Below, piece after piece: positions 1 through 8,030 of a DNA stretch of 64,000 bases. Source of the stretch: Gemmatimonadota bacterium (GTDB lineage: Bacteria > Gemmatimonadota > Gemmatimonadetes > Gemmatimonadales > GWC2-71-9); NCBI GenBank assembly GCA_027294455.1, contig JAPULZ010000160.1, positions 1 through 64,000 of the forward strand, written 5' to 3'. Made by a program: the position numbers and the translations under genes. Within the stretch, counting starts at the first letter, position 1. Each line of letters opens with the position of its first letter. The notes under the pieces are model-generated. The model saw only the letters and a program-made list of their open reading frames with translations. It searched no databases and was not told where the DNA came from.

Positions 1-2380
1 CCGGGATGAAGCTGGCCAGGAGGCCGACCAGCGTGATCACCCCGACAACCGACCCAAACACGGTCAGGTCTCTCGGCTGCACGTCGAACATGATAACAGC
101 CACGATACTAGACAGCCCGAAAGCCAACCCCAAACCGATGATGAGACCGACTCCCAACTGCATGAGTCCCTGCCGGAGCACGAGCCTGATGACGTTCCCG
201 GCGTTCGCGCCCAACGCCATGCGGATACCCATCTCTTGGGTTCTGCGGCTCACCGAGAACGACAACACGCCGTACAACCCCACCGAAGCCATGAAGAGGG
301 CAGCGGCTCCGAATATGATGAACAGCGTGCCGAACACGTTGTAGAACCACGTCCCGCGCTTGATCCGTTCGACCATCGAGAACACGTTGTAGATCGGCAA
401 GTCGGTATCAACGGTCCGCACCGCACGCCGCACGTCCGGCGTGATGGTCAGAGGAGCGCCCCCTCGGGTACGAACGGCGAGGCTCATGAACCTGATATCC
501 CCCTGGTCCACCGGCGTGTAGTAGCCGGCCGGATCCGTCTCATTGTTGCCGAGACCCTCCATGCCAAGGTTGGGCGCGATCCCCACGATCGTCTTCCACT
601 CGGCCTCGCTGTCTGCCCGGCCCTCCCGAACCCTGCGACCGATCGGATCTTGGCCCTCGAAAAAGCGCTCCGCAAACCTCTGGTTGACTATGACGACTCC
701 GGGCGCATCTGCATCATCCTGGAGGGTGAAATCTCGACCACTCCGGATGTCGACGTCGAATGTCCGGAAGAAATTGGGCGTAATCGATGCTGTGCGTGCT
801 GTGGGATAGTCCTGGTCTGTCTCGTACGTCCCCCCCTGGATCGCAAACGCCCGACCTCCGGATCCCAGGGCAGGCAATGCGTTCGTTAGCGCAACCGACT
901 GAGCGCCGGGTATGGCCTCCAGCCGCTGTACCAGGTCTCGGTAGAACCGGGCCCGCGCTTGGCGATCTGGGTAATCACTCTCGAATAGTCCGACTCGCGC
1001 TGTGAACACATCCTCCGTCGCAAAGTCGAACTGGTAATTCCGCAACTGCACGATGCTCTTGGTCATCAACCCCGCTCCGACCAACAGCGCACATGACAGG
1101 GCAATCTCTCCGACCACGAGCACCTTGCTCAGTTTTCCCCCATGAAAGCTCGACGATCCCCTCGCCTCGTCTTTTAGAATGGAGTTGACGTCGGTCTTGG
1201 AGATCTGTAATGCCGGCGCCGCGCCTGCGAATACCGCCGTCAACGCCGTGACGGCAACGACGAACACGAGGATCGGAACATCGACAGCAAATTCCATGTA
1301 ATAGGGCTTTCCAACATCGGCGGTGGCACCGTCGAACAACCACACCCCTAGGTAGGCGATGCCGATGCCGATCACGGCACCGGCCAGTGAGAGCATCACC
1401 GCTTCGGAAAAGACTGGCATCATCACGCGCAGGCGGCTGGCGCCCAACGCCGATCGCAGGGCTGCTTCTTTGGTACGCATGGCGGCGCGGGCCAGCAGCA
1501 GATTGGCCACGTTGGCGCACGCGATGAGGAGCACGAAGATCGTCGCAACTTGCATGGCGCCGAACACAGCCTTCAGCTGTGGACCCGTGTCATTCTCGAC
1601 GAAAGTCACGAACACCGTCCCAACTCCCTGGTTGCTCTCCGGATATTCCTGGGCGAGCCGCTGGGCGATCATCGCGAACTCGAGTTCGGCCTTTTCGACC
1701 GTCACGCCGTCTTTGAGCCGACCGAACACCCGCATGGACGGTCCCGTACCACGCTTCGAGTTCTGAGCCCGCTGATCCCGCCGCACGACCCATAACTCCT
1801 GGTCTTGCGGGAACTGAAATCCCTTTGGCATCACACCCAGAATGGTGGCCTGCTCGCCATTTACCTTCACCACTTGGCCCACGACACCGGAGTCGGAATC
1901 GTATCGCGTCTCCCAAACCGCATGGCCGAGAACCACGGTCAACGGCGCGCCGGCGAGGTCGTCGCCCTCTCGAAATGTGCTGCCCACGATAGGCCGCACC
2001 CGCAGCAGATCGAACACTTTCGCCGACACGAACGCTCCGTCGAAACGCTCGGGACCTTCGGTGCCGCTCAAGTTGACCGTCCCCGAAGAGAAGTACGCTA
2101 GCCCCTCGAACGACTCCTGCGTGTCGCGCCAATCGAAGAAGTCGTGTTGAGATACCGACATCTGATTTCTGTTCTCGGAAGGATTGTTCTCGAACACCAT
2201 GAGTAGTCGGTCGGCCTCGGGCACTCCCAACCCACGGAGAAACACCCCGTACACGAGACTGAACATGGTTGTGGTCAATCCGATGCCCAGGGCGAATGCG
2301 ATGATGGAAAGCGCGGATGAACCCGGCTTCTTGCCGAGCGCTCGGGCACCGAATCTGAGATCTTTGAGCAACGCTCCCAT
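1..2380 (-). CDS. ADOP-family ABC transporter permease (FtsX/MacB-like), 3' end beyond window
   Basis: Integral-membrane permease of the 'acidobacterial duplicated orphan permease' type, built from two FtsX units and two MacB-like periplasmic domains. About 793 codons are present. The last codons read ...LLASFIP, just before the usual ARRAT-like end, so only a short tail is missing. It opens MGALLKDLRFGARALGKKPG with a first membrane helix at about residues 18-40. A periplasmic domain follows, then FtsX helices at about 275-310, 327-347 and 365-390, a second first-helix copy at about 417-438, and the second FtsX unit at about 680-760 containing RRTQEMGIRMALG. Members usually lack their own ATPase and often occur in many copies in Acidobacteriota and Gemmatimonadota. 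The substrate cannot be told from sequence. No ATPase partner lies on the visible side. The start is the Met directly before the conserved LLKDLRF opening. Confidence 0.9.
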   Translation of the reverse strand, partial: MGALLKDLRFGARALGKKPGSSALSIIAFALGIGLTTTMFSLVYGVFLRGLGVPEADRLLMVFENNPSENRNQMSVSQHDFFDWRDTQESFEGLAYFSSGTVNLSGTEGPERFDGAFVSAKVFDLLRVRPIVGSTFREGDDLAGAPLTVVLGHAVWETRYDSDSGVVGQVVKVNGEQATILGVMPKGFQFPQDQELWVVRRDQRAQNSKRGTGPSMRVFGRLKDGVTVEKAELEFAMIAQRLAQEYPESNQGVGTVFVTFVENDTGPQLKAVFGAMQVATIFVLLIACANVANLLLARAAMRTKEAALRSALGASRLRVMMPVFSEAVMLSLAGAVIGIGIAYLGVWLFDGATADVGKPYYMEFAVDVPILVFVVAVTALTAVFAGAAPALQISKTDVNSILKDEARGSSSFHGGKLSKVLVVGEIALSCALLVGAGLMTKSIVQLRNYQFDFATEDVFTARVGLFESDYPDRQARARFYRDLVQRLEAIPGAQSVALTNALPALGSGGRAFAIQGGTYETDQDYPTARTASITPNFFRTFDVDIRSGRDFTLQDDADAPGVVIVNQRFAERFFEGQDPIGRRVREGRADSEAEWKTIVGIAPNLGMEGLGNNETDPAGYYTPVDQGDIRFMSLAVRTRGGAPLTITPDVRRAVRTVDTDLPIYNVFSMVERIKRGTWFYNVFGTLFIIFGAAALFMASVGLYGVLSFSVSRRTQEMGIRMALGANAGNVIRLVLRQGLMQLGVGLIIGLGLAFGLSSIVAVIMFDVQPRDLTVFGSVVGVITLVGLLASFIP

Positions 2381-2412
2381 GCGAGCTTCCCAGTGAAATG
2401 GCGAGAATCGTA

Positions 2413-2450
2413 GCGGACGGACCCGTCCGTCCGCCTAACGGCACGTGCCG
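2413..2450. repeat. Hairpin and 12-bp palindrome in the permease leader
   Basis: Two adjacent symmetric elements lie 33-70 bases upstream of the permease start. The first is a 9-bp stem, GCGGACGGA/TCCGTCCGC, with a 4-base loop (2413-2434). The second is a perfect palindrome, CGGCACGTGCCG (2439-2450). The hairpin would fold in the 5' leader RNA. The palindrome has the form of a dimeric repressor operator. Neither is followed by a T tract, so a terminator is unlikely. The binding protein is unknown. Confidence 0.5.
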
Positions 2451-2485
2451 CCCTACGGGAGCGGTGGGATGTTCGTTTCAAGGGT

Positions 2486-2512
2486 GACGGCCGAGCGCGT
2501 GGCTCGGCCGTC
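2486..2512. repeat. 11-bp stem-loop without T tract
   Basis: A perfect 11-bp inverted repeat, GACGGCCGAGC and its complement, encloses the 5-base loop GCGTG. It could end transcription arriving from either side, but no run of T follows on either strand. An RNA-stability or attenuator role is therefore equally possible. Confidence 0.4.
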
Positions 2513-2863
2513 GAAATTCACGGTCCGTGGCGTTGCCGGTGGCGACTAGGGATGCGGTTCGGAACGGTTGGACTCCTTACTCGTGCGACAGACGTCGACT
2601 GGCGCTGGGATTACACAAGGGAAGCGCCTGGCGAACGCCACGCCGCGTAAGGGCGGCCTGCGGCGAGGAGCCTGGGCTCGCGCCCCGTCGGTACGCGGGA
2701 GATCACGAGCGCGCCGTCAACAACTCTTCGACGGTCGCACCTTGGTGTCTGACGCCGGGGAGGTTCGCTTCCCCGCACCTCCATCACTCCACCGCCCGAG
2801 TTCCCTGGATTCGCGGGCGGTTTCGCGTTCCGAGTTGATCTTCTGAAGGCAGGGAATCACCCG

Positions 2864-2869
2864 TATCTT
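2864..2869 (+). promoter_or_regulatory. Candidate -10 box (TATCTT) of a leaderless transcript
   Basis: TATCTT ends 8 bases before the ATG of the kinase remnant, which would place the transcription start at or next to the start codon. TTCTGA lies 17 bases upstream as a weak -35. The same arrangement recurs before aspS and the radical-SAM gene. There is no Shine-Dalgarno sequence. Confidence 0.4.
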
Positions 2870-2877
2870 AGGCCCCC

Positions 2878-3036
2878 ATGAGCGGCCAACTCCAACGGCT
2901 GACGGCCGCCCTCGTCGACCGGTACGATATCCTCGAGCCTCTCGGCGAGGGAGGAATGGCCATGGTGTATCTCGCCTACGGCGTGAAGGACTGGTTCGTC
3001 GAGTTGAGACAACGCATGGGCGAAACCAGGAACTAA
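2878..3036 (+). pseudogene. Truncated Ser/Thr protein kinase remnant (52 residues)
   Basis: The product opens MSGQLQRLTAALVDRYDILE and continues into PLGEGGMAMVYLA. This is the N-terminal lead and glycine-rich ATP loop of bacterial Hanks-type (Pkn) kinases, in the style common in Gemmatimonadota. The reading frame leaves the family straight after that strand, before the invariant VAIK lysine, and ends YGVKDWFVELRQRMGETRN. No catalytic loop or other kinase core is present, so it cannot phosphorylate. The DWFVEL tail resembles, from memory, the closing segment of C-terminal propeller domains on such kinases. An in-frame internal deletion joining both ends of one gene is therefore possible. A start codon and -10 box remain, so a microprotein could still be made. 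An assembly join is the alternative. Confidence 0.7.
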
Positions 3037-3049
3037 CCAAGGAACCCTC

Positions 3050-3055
3050 TACTTT
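3050..3055 (+). promoter_or_regulatory. Candidate -10 box (TACTTT) before a TTG start
   Basis: TACTTT lies 4 bases before the TTG start of the epimerase gene. A transcript from it would begin at or inside the start codon, matching the leaderless pattern seen elsewhere in the window. No Shine-Dalgarno sequence precedes this TTG. Confidence 0.3.
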
Positions 3056-3059
3056 TCCT

Positions 3060-3971
3060 TTGAGCAAAGTTCTCATCACCGGGGCTTCGGGTCTGATCGG
3101 GGGTCGCCTCGCCGCATTGCTGCGCGAGCGGGGCGACGAGGTCGTCGGGCTCGTCCGCGAGGGATCGCGGGCGGACATCCCGACCCGCCATTGGTCTCCG
3201 GCTACCGGAAACCTCGAGGCGCTCGTGGTGTCGGGCTTCGACGCCGTGGTCCACCTGGCTGGCGAGAGCATCGGCGAGAGTCGCTGGACCAAGGCCAAGA
3301 AGAAGAGAATTTACGAGAGCCGAGTGCAGGGGACCTCCGTACTCTGTGAGGCTCTTGTCCGGGCTCCCAAGCGCCCTGACGTGCTGGTCTCGTCGTCTGC
3401 GGTGGGGTATTACGGCGATGGGGGCGAGGACATCCTGACGGAAGAGTCGGAGCAGGGGATGGGCTTCTTGGCGGACGTTTGCGGCGCGTGGGAAGAAGCT
3501 ACCGAACCGGCTCGCAGCGCCGGGATCGCCGTCGTCTTGCCGCGAGTGGGGCCGGTTCTCAGCACGCACGGTGGGGCGCTGGCCAAGATGCTCGGGCCGT
3601 TCAAGCTGGGTCTCGGCGGGGTAGTGGGGTCGGGTAGCCAATACATGAGCTGGGTTGCCATCGACGACGTTGTCAGGGCCCTGTGCCACCTCATCGATCA
3701 CGGCACGTCCCTGGCGGGACCCATCAACGTCGCGGCACCGAACCCCGTCACCAATCGCGAGTTCACCAATACCCTCGGCCGCGTGATCCACCGGCCCACG
3801 GCCATCCCGCTCCCGGCCATAGCCGCCCGCCTGGTGCTGGGAGAGATGGCCGACGAGCTCCTCCTGGTCAGTCAACGCCTCTCGGTTGGCCGGCTGCTGG
3901 ATTCGGGGTTTGCGTTCCGGTATCCCGAGCTCCAAGGCGCCCTCGAGCACATCATCTCGTCGGAGGGCTAG
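3060..3971 (+). CDS. TIGR01777-family NAD(P)-dependent epimerase (SDR, YfcH-like)
   Basis: Extended short-chain dehydrogenase of 303 residues. The N-terminal Rossmann motif LITGASGLIGGRLA is present. VVHLAGESIGESRW is the family signature, SSSAVGYYGD is the catalytic-region strand, and the C-terminal DUF1731-like part contains the AIPLPAIAARLVLGEMADELL segment. The usual family length is about 300. The TTG start is chosen because it begins SKVLITG exactly where the family begins. The cellular substrate is unknown; members are sometimes linked to cell division or sugar-nucleotide-like substrates. Its stop overlaps that of convergent ppdK by 4 bases, so the two transcripts run into each other. 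It shares no operon with the purine genes. Confidence 0.9.
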   Translation: MSKVLITGASGLIGGRLAALLRERGDEVVGLVREGSRADIPTRHWSPATGNLEALVVSGFDAVVHLAGESIGESRWTKAKKKRIYESRVQGTSVLCEALVRAPKRPDVLVSSSAVGYYGDGGEDILTEESEQGMGFLADVCGAWEEATEPARSAGIAVVLPRVGPVLSTHGGALAKMLGPFKLGLGGVVGSGSQYMSWVAIDDVVRALCHLIDHGTSLAGPINVAAPNPVTNREFTNTLGRVIHRPTAIPLPAIAARLVLGEMADELLLVSQRLSVGRLLDSGFAFRYPELQGALEHIISSEG

Positions 3972-6616
3972 ACCTGGGACACCGCGGGCGCGTCCTTCAA
4001 GGCGGCTTGCGCCGCCGCCAGTCGGGCGATGGGAACGCGAAACGGCGAACACGAGACGTAGTTCATTCCGGCTTCGTGAAAGAACCGGATGGAGCGCGGA
4101 TCCCCTCCGTGCTCTCCGCAGATGCCGATCTTCAGTTTCGGATTGGTTTCGCGTCCCAGTCGGATCCCGGTTTCCACCAGGGCTCCCACGCCATCCCGGT
4201 CGATTGTTTGAAACGGGTTGTCTGGAATGATCCCGAATTCCACGTACGCGGGCAGGAACCGACCGGCATCGTCCCGCGACAACCCGAGTGTGGTCTGGGT
4301 GAGATCGTTCGTTCCGAAGGAGAAAAACTCAGCCGTCTCGGCGATCTTGTCCGCCGTCAACGCGGCACGGGGAAGCTCGATCATCGTACCCAGCAGGTAC
4401 TCCACGTGTCTACCGCGGCGTGCAAACACCTGCTCGGCCGTCGCTCTGACCACCGACGCCTGGCGGTCGAATTCCTCGGCGAAGCCCACCAGGGGGACCA
4501 TCACCTCCGGCATGACCTCGATGCCGTCGTCGGCGACGTCGCAAGCCGCCTCGAAGATGGCCTCGGCCTGCATCTCGGTGATCTCCGGGAAAGTGATGCC
4601 CAGGCGGCACCCGCGGTGGCCCAGCATCGGGTTGACCTCGGTCAACACGCTGATGAAATTGCGCAGCTCTTCAAATCCCACACCGATGGTGTCCGCCAAC
4701 CGCTTGATCTCTTCGTCGGTCTTTGGAAGGAACTCGTGTAGCGGGGGATCCAGCAATCGGATCGTGACGGGCCGTCCATCCATTGCGCGGAAGAGCCCCA
4801 CGAAGTCGCCCCGCTGGATCGGAAGGAGCCGGCCGAGGGCCTTGCGCCGTCCCGCGAGATTCTTCGCCACGATCATCTCCCGCACGATCTCGATGCGGCC
4901 TTCTTCAAAAAACATGTGTTCGGTGCGGCAGAGGCCGATTCCCTCGGCACCGAACTCCACGGCGCGAGCGGCATCGGCCGGCGTGTCGGCGTTGGCGCGA
5001 ACCCTGAGCATCCTGAATTTGTCCGCCCACTGCATGAGCTGCTCGAAGTGCTCGCCCGGCGCCGGCGCGGTCAGGGTTACCGAGCCGGCGATGACACGCC
5101 CGCTCGACCCGTCGATGGTGATCCAATCGTCTTCCGCGACCATCCGGCCGTTGACCTCGAACCGCCGATGTGCTTCGTCCACGTGCACTTCCTTGCACCC
5201 CGCCACGCACGCTTTGCCGATGCCCCGCGCGACGACCGCCGCATGGCTCGTCATGCCGCCGCGTTCGGTGAGAATGGCCTCAGCTGCGAGCATGCCGTGA
5301 AAGTCATCGGGGTTCGTCTCGCGCCGCACGAGAATCACCGGTTCGCCGTCGGCGCCGCGTTCGGCGGCCGTGTCGGCGTCGAACACCACGCGGCCCACCG
5401 CCGCCCCCGGCGAGGCCGGGAGCCCGGTGGCCAGCACGTCCACTTCCAGGTCCGGGTCGATGGTGGGATGCAGCAACCGCTCGAGCTGATCCGGATCGAC
5501 GCGCCCAACGGCGTCTTGCTCCGAGAGCAACGCTTCGGCGACCATGTCCACCGCCACGCGGACGGCGGCCTGGGCGCTGCGCTTGGCGCCACGGGTCTGC
5601 AACAAGTACAGCTTCCCGCGCTCCACCGTGAACTCGATGTCCTGCACGTCCCGAAAATGTCGCTCCAGCATGCGGCCCATCTCGCGGAGTTGCCCCTCGA
5701 TGCCCGGCCAGATCTTGGTCATCGCCGAGATCGGTTCGGGCGTGCGCGTGCCGGCGACGACGTCCTCTCCCTGGGCGTTCGGGAGAAATTCGCCGAACAG
5801 AGTCGGCTCCCCCGTTGATGGATTGCGCGTGAACACGACGCCGGTGCCCGAGTCTTCCCCCATGTTGCCGTAGACCATGGCCACCACGTTCACCGCCGTC
5901 CCCACCGCGTCGCCGATGTGGTGGGCGCGCCGATACGCCATCGCGCGCTTGGTGTTCCAGCTCCGGAAGACCGCCTCGACGGCACCCCAGAGCTGCTCCC
6001 ACGGGTCGTCGGGAAAAACCTTCCCGGTCTCGTCATGGATCACGCGCTTGATGGTTTGGACCAACTCGGCGAGGTCGGCGGGGTCCAGGTCGATCTCCCG
6101 CTCCACGCCGCGGAGGCGCTTCAGCTCCTCGGTGGCGTGCTCGATGGGGCTCTCCTCGTTCGCGGCCGTCAATCCGAACACCACCTCCCCGTACATCTGC
6201 GCGAACCGGCGATACGAATCGTACGCAAATGCCGGGTTGGCCGATTGGGCGGCGAGGGCTTCCACGGTGGTGTCGTTGAGACCGAGGTTCAGGATGGTGT
6301 CCATCATTCCGGGCATGGACACGGGAGCCCCGGAGCGGACGGACACGAGCAGGGGAGCCTCGGCTCCACCAAGGTCGCGGCCGGTGACCGATTCCAACTG
6401 AGCCACGGCCGTCGTCACATCCGACCGCAGGTCGTCCGGCAAGCGTCGTTCCCGCAAATAGGGGCTGCAGAGGGTGGCGGAAATGGTAAAGCCCGGCGGA
6501 ACGGGTATCCCCAGGCGAGTCATTTCGTGCAGGTTGGCGCCCTTGCCGCCGAGCACGTCTTTCATCTGGGCGGACCCATCGGCCTGCCCATTGCCAAAAA
6601 AGAAGACTGTTTGCAT
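3968..6616 (-). CDS. ppdK: Pyruvate, phosphate dikinase
   Basis: Cytoplasmic enzyme interconverting pyruvate + ATP + Pi with PEP + AMP + PPi, for gluconeogenesis or PPi-linked glycolysis. It has 882 residues, the normal family length. The N-terminal ATP-grasp part opens MQTVFFFGNGQADG. The phosphohistidine domain carries TERGGMTSHAAVVARG with His458. The C-terminal PEP-binding barrel ends with GICGEHGGDP, Cys833. These match His455 and Cys831 of the classic Clostridium symbiosum enzyme. An in-frame ATG lies 37 codons upstream, but it falls inside purF and adds no family sequence, so the later Met is preferred. The gene begins 11 bases after purF and is the last of the lexA-purine block. No PPDK regulatory kinase is nearby. 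Confidence 0.96.
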   Translation of the reverse strand: MQTVFFFGNGQADGSAQMKDVLGGKGANLHEMTRLGIPVPPGFTISATLCSPYLRERRLPDDLRSDVTTAVAQLESVTGRDLGGAEAPLLVSVRSGAPVSMPGMMDTILNLGLNDTTVEALAAQSANPAFAYDSYRRFAQMYGEVVFGLTAANEESPIEHATEELKRLRGVEREIDLDPADLAELVQTIKRVIHDETGKVFPDDPWEQLWGAVEAVFRSWNTKRAMAYRRAHHIGDAVGTAVNVVAMVYGNMGEDSGTGVVFTRNPSTGEPTLFGEFLPNAQGEDVVAGTRTPEPISAMTKIWPGIEGQLREMGRMLERHFRDVQDIEFTVERGKLYLLQTRGAKRSAQAAVRVAVDMVAEALLSEQDAVGRVDPDQLERLLHPTIDPDLEVDVLATGLPASPGAAVGRVVFDADTAAERGADGEPVILVRRETNPDDFHGMLAAEAILTERGGMTSHAAVVARGIGKACVAGCKEVHVDEAHRRFEVNGRMVAEDDWITIDGSSGRVIAGSVTLTAPAPGEHFEQLMQWADKFRMLRVRANADTPADAARAVEFGAEGIGLCRTEHMFFEEGRIEIVREMIVAKNLAGRRKALGRLLPIQRGDFVGLFRAMDGRPVTIRLLDPPLHEFLPKTDEEIKRLADTIGVGFEELRNFISVLTEVNPMLGHRGCRLGITFPEITEMQAEAIFEAACDVADDGIEVMPEVMVPLVGFAEEFDRQASVVRATAEQVFARRGRHVEYLLGTMIELPRAALTADKIAETAEFFSFGTNDLTQTTLGLSRDDAGRFLPAYVEFGIIPDNPFQTIDRDGVGALVETGIRLGRETNPKLKIGICGEHGGDPRSIRFFHEAGMNYVSCSPFRVPIARLAAAQAALKDAPAVSQV

Positions 6617-6627
6617 CGCAGCGGTGG

Positions 6628-8028
6628 TTATTTCACGACGGCCGGAATCGGGATGTCGAGTGGCAGCTCGTCGTGTTGGTTGTGTGGCACTGTCGTCGGG
6701 TATGCACCGGAGAAACAGGCGTCGCAAAAACCGGACCGGGCTCCCGCCACCGCCTCGTGCATGCCGTCGGCGGACAGGTAGCCGAGGGAGTCGACGGCGA
6801 GATGCCGTTGGATCTCCTCGACGGTGTGGGTGGCCGCGATGAGCTCACCGCGGGTGGGCGTATCGATGCCGGAGTAGCACGGGCCCGTGATGGGTGGTGA
6901 CGCGATGCGAAGGTGGATCTCTCGGGCCCCGGCATCGCGAATCATCTTGATGAGGCTTCGTGACGTCGTGCCCCGCACCAGGGAGTCGTCGACCACCACG
7001 ACCCTCTCGCCGTCGACCACGCCGCGCACGGGATTGAACTTGATGCGCGCCTTTTCGGTGCGTGCCGCTTGGGTCGGGCTGATGAAGGTACGGCCCACGT
7101 AGTGATTGCGAATGAGGCCGTGCTCGAGCTTGATGCCGCTTTGGACCGCATATCCCAGGGCCATGGCGTTGGAGGAATCTGGCACGGAGAACACGCAATC
7201 GGCGCCGGGGGCGGGGTGCTCCTTGGCGAGGCGGCGGCCCAGCGCCCGACGCACGGCGTCAACCGACTCGCCGAACACGACGCTGTCCGGACGCGAGAAG
7301 TAGATCAGTTCGAACACACATCGCTGGTGTTGCTTGGACGGCAGCGGTGGCAGATCCTGTACGCTCCCGTTCTCGATACGCAACCACTCGCCCGGCTGGA
7401 GTTCCCGCTCCAGGGACGCGCCGATGATGTCCAGCGCGCACGTTTCCGACGCCACCACGTAGCCGCCATTCAGCTTGCCCAACACCAGCGGGCGAAATCC
7501 CCGGGGGTCTACGATCGCGTACAGTACATGCCCGATCGTGAGCACGAGAGAATAGGCGCCCTCGACGCGTTCGAGGGCATCGAGAATCTGATCTTCGGGC
7601 GCCCGCGCTTCGGAGCGCGCGATCAAGTGGACTAGCACCTCGGAGTCGGACGAGGTCCGAAAGATCGATCCCTTCTTGACGAGGTCGGCCTTGAGCTGGT
7701 GCGCGTTGGTGAGATTCCCGTTGTGCGCGAGGGCCAGTGGACCCGTGTGGTAGTCCACGAGACACGGCTGGGCGTTGTTGAGCTCGGAGCTCCCGGAGGT
7801 GGAATATCGGGTGTGGCCGATGGCGACTCGGCCGGGCAGATCGTCCAGCCGGGCCGGGCTGAAGATATCGGAGACTAGACCCATCGCCCGATGGGAATGC
7901 GAACGGCCGTCGTCGTCGACGGAGGTGATGCCGGCCGACTCCTGGCCGCGATGCTGCAAGGCGTACAGGCCGAGGTAGACTTGGTGGGCCGCCTCGGGGA
8001 CGTTGGACATGCCGATGATCCCGCACAT
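6628..8028 (-). CDS. purF: Amidophosphoribosyltransferase
   Basis: First committed step of de novo purine synthesis: PRPP + glutamine to phosphoribosylamine. The product has 466 residues. The protein begins Met-Cys (MCGIIGMSN), so Cys2 becomes the N-terminal nucleophile of the glutaminase after Met removal, with no propeptide. GLYALQHRGQESAGI is the class-II glutaminase signature. The C-terminal phosphoribosyltransferase domain has the PRPP loop VVVVDDSLVRGTTS. No clear Fe-S ligand set was checked. It follows purL by 2 bases and precedes ppdK, so it is translated as part of the long minus-strand block. The expected feedback by AMP/GMP is known for the family, not visible here. Confidence 0.97.
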   Translation of the reverse strand: MCGIIGMSNVPEAAHQVYLGLYALQHRGQESAGITSVDDDGRSHSHRAMGLVSDIFSPARLDDLPGRVAIGHTRYSTSGSSELNNAQPCLVDYHTGPLALAHNGNLTNAHQLKADLVKKGSIFRTSSDSEVLVHLIARSEARAPEDQILDALERVEGAYSLVLTIGHVLYAIVDPRGFRPLVLGKLNGGYVVASETCALDIIGASLERELQPGEWLRIENGSVQDLPPLPSKQHQRCVFELIYFSRPDSVVFGESVDAVRRALGRRLAKEHPAPGADCVFSVPDSSNAMALGYAVQSGIKLEHGLIRNHYVGRTFISPTQAARTEKARIKFNPVRGVVDGERVVVVDDSLVRGTTSRSLIKMIRDAGAREIHLRIASPPITGPCYSGIDTPTRGELIAATHTVEEIQRHLAVDSLGYLSADGMHEAVAGARSGFCDACFSGAYPTTVPHNQHDELPLDIPIPAVVK

Positions 8029-8030
8029 GA

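Larger units (their letters stand above)
2381..2877. other. Non-coding stretch between permease and kinase remnant
   Basis: About 500 bases with no ORF I can support. The permease-proximal third holds three strong inverted repeats, listed separately. The rest is GC-rich with scattered short ORFs that resemble no family. A GGTTCG-containing hairpin near 2755-2780 looks a little like a tRNA T-arm but lacks the conserved loop A and any acceptor or anticodon stem. The stretch should contain the divergent promoters of the permease and of the downstream plus-strand genes. It may also contain remains of whatever was lost with the truncated kinase. Confidence 0.5.

Noticed and set aside
1590-2444. 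Long minus-strand frame inside the permease
   Set aside because: Reading the neighbouring frame gives a continuous ADOP permease from 2380 to the window edge; this frame is arginine-rich shadow sequence.
2750-2785. GGTTCG hairpin resembling a tRNA T-arm
   Set aside because: The loop lacks the conserved A and no acceptor, D or anticodon stem can be built around it.
3033-4052. Long open frame antisense to the epimerase gene
   Set aside because: It is a high-GC codon-position shadow; the epimerase on the other strand has clear Rossmann and family motifs, and the antisense product matches nothing.
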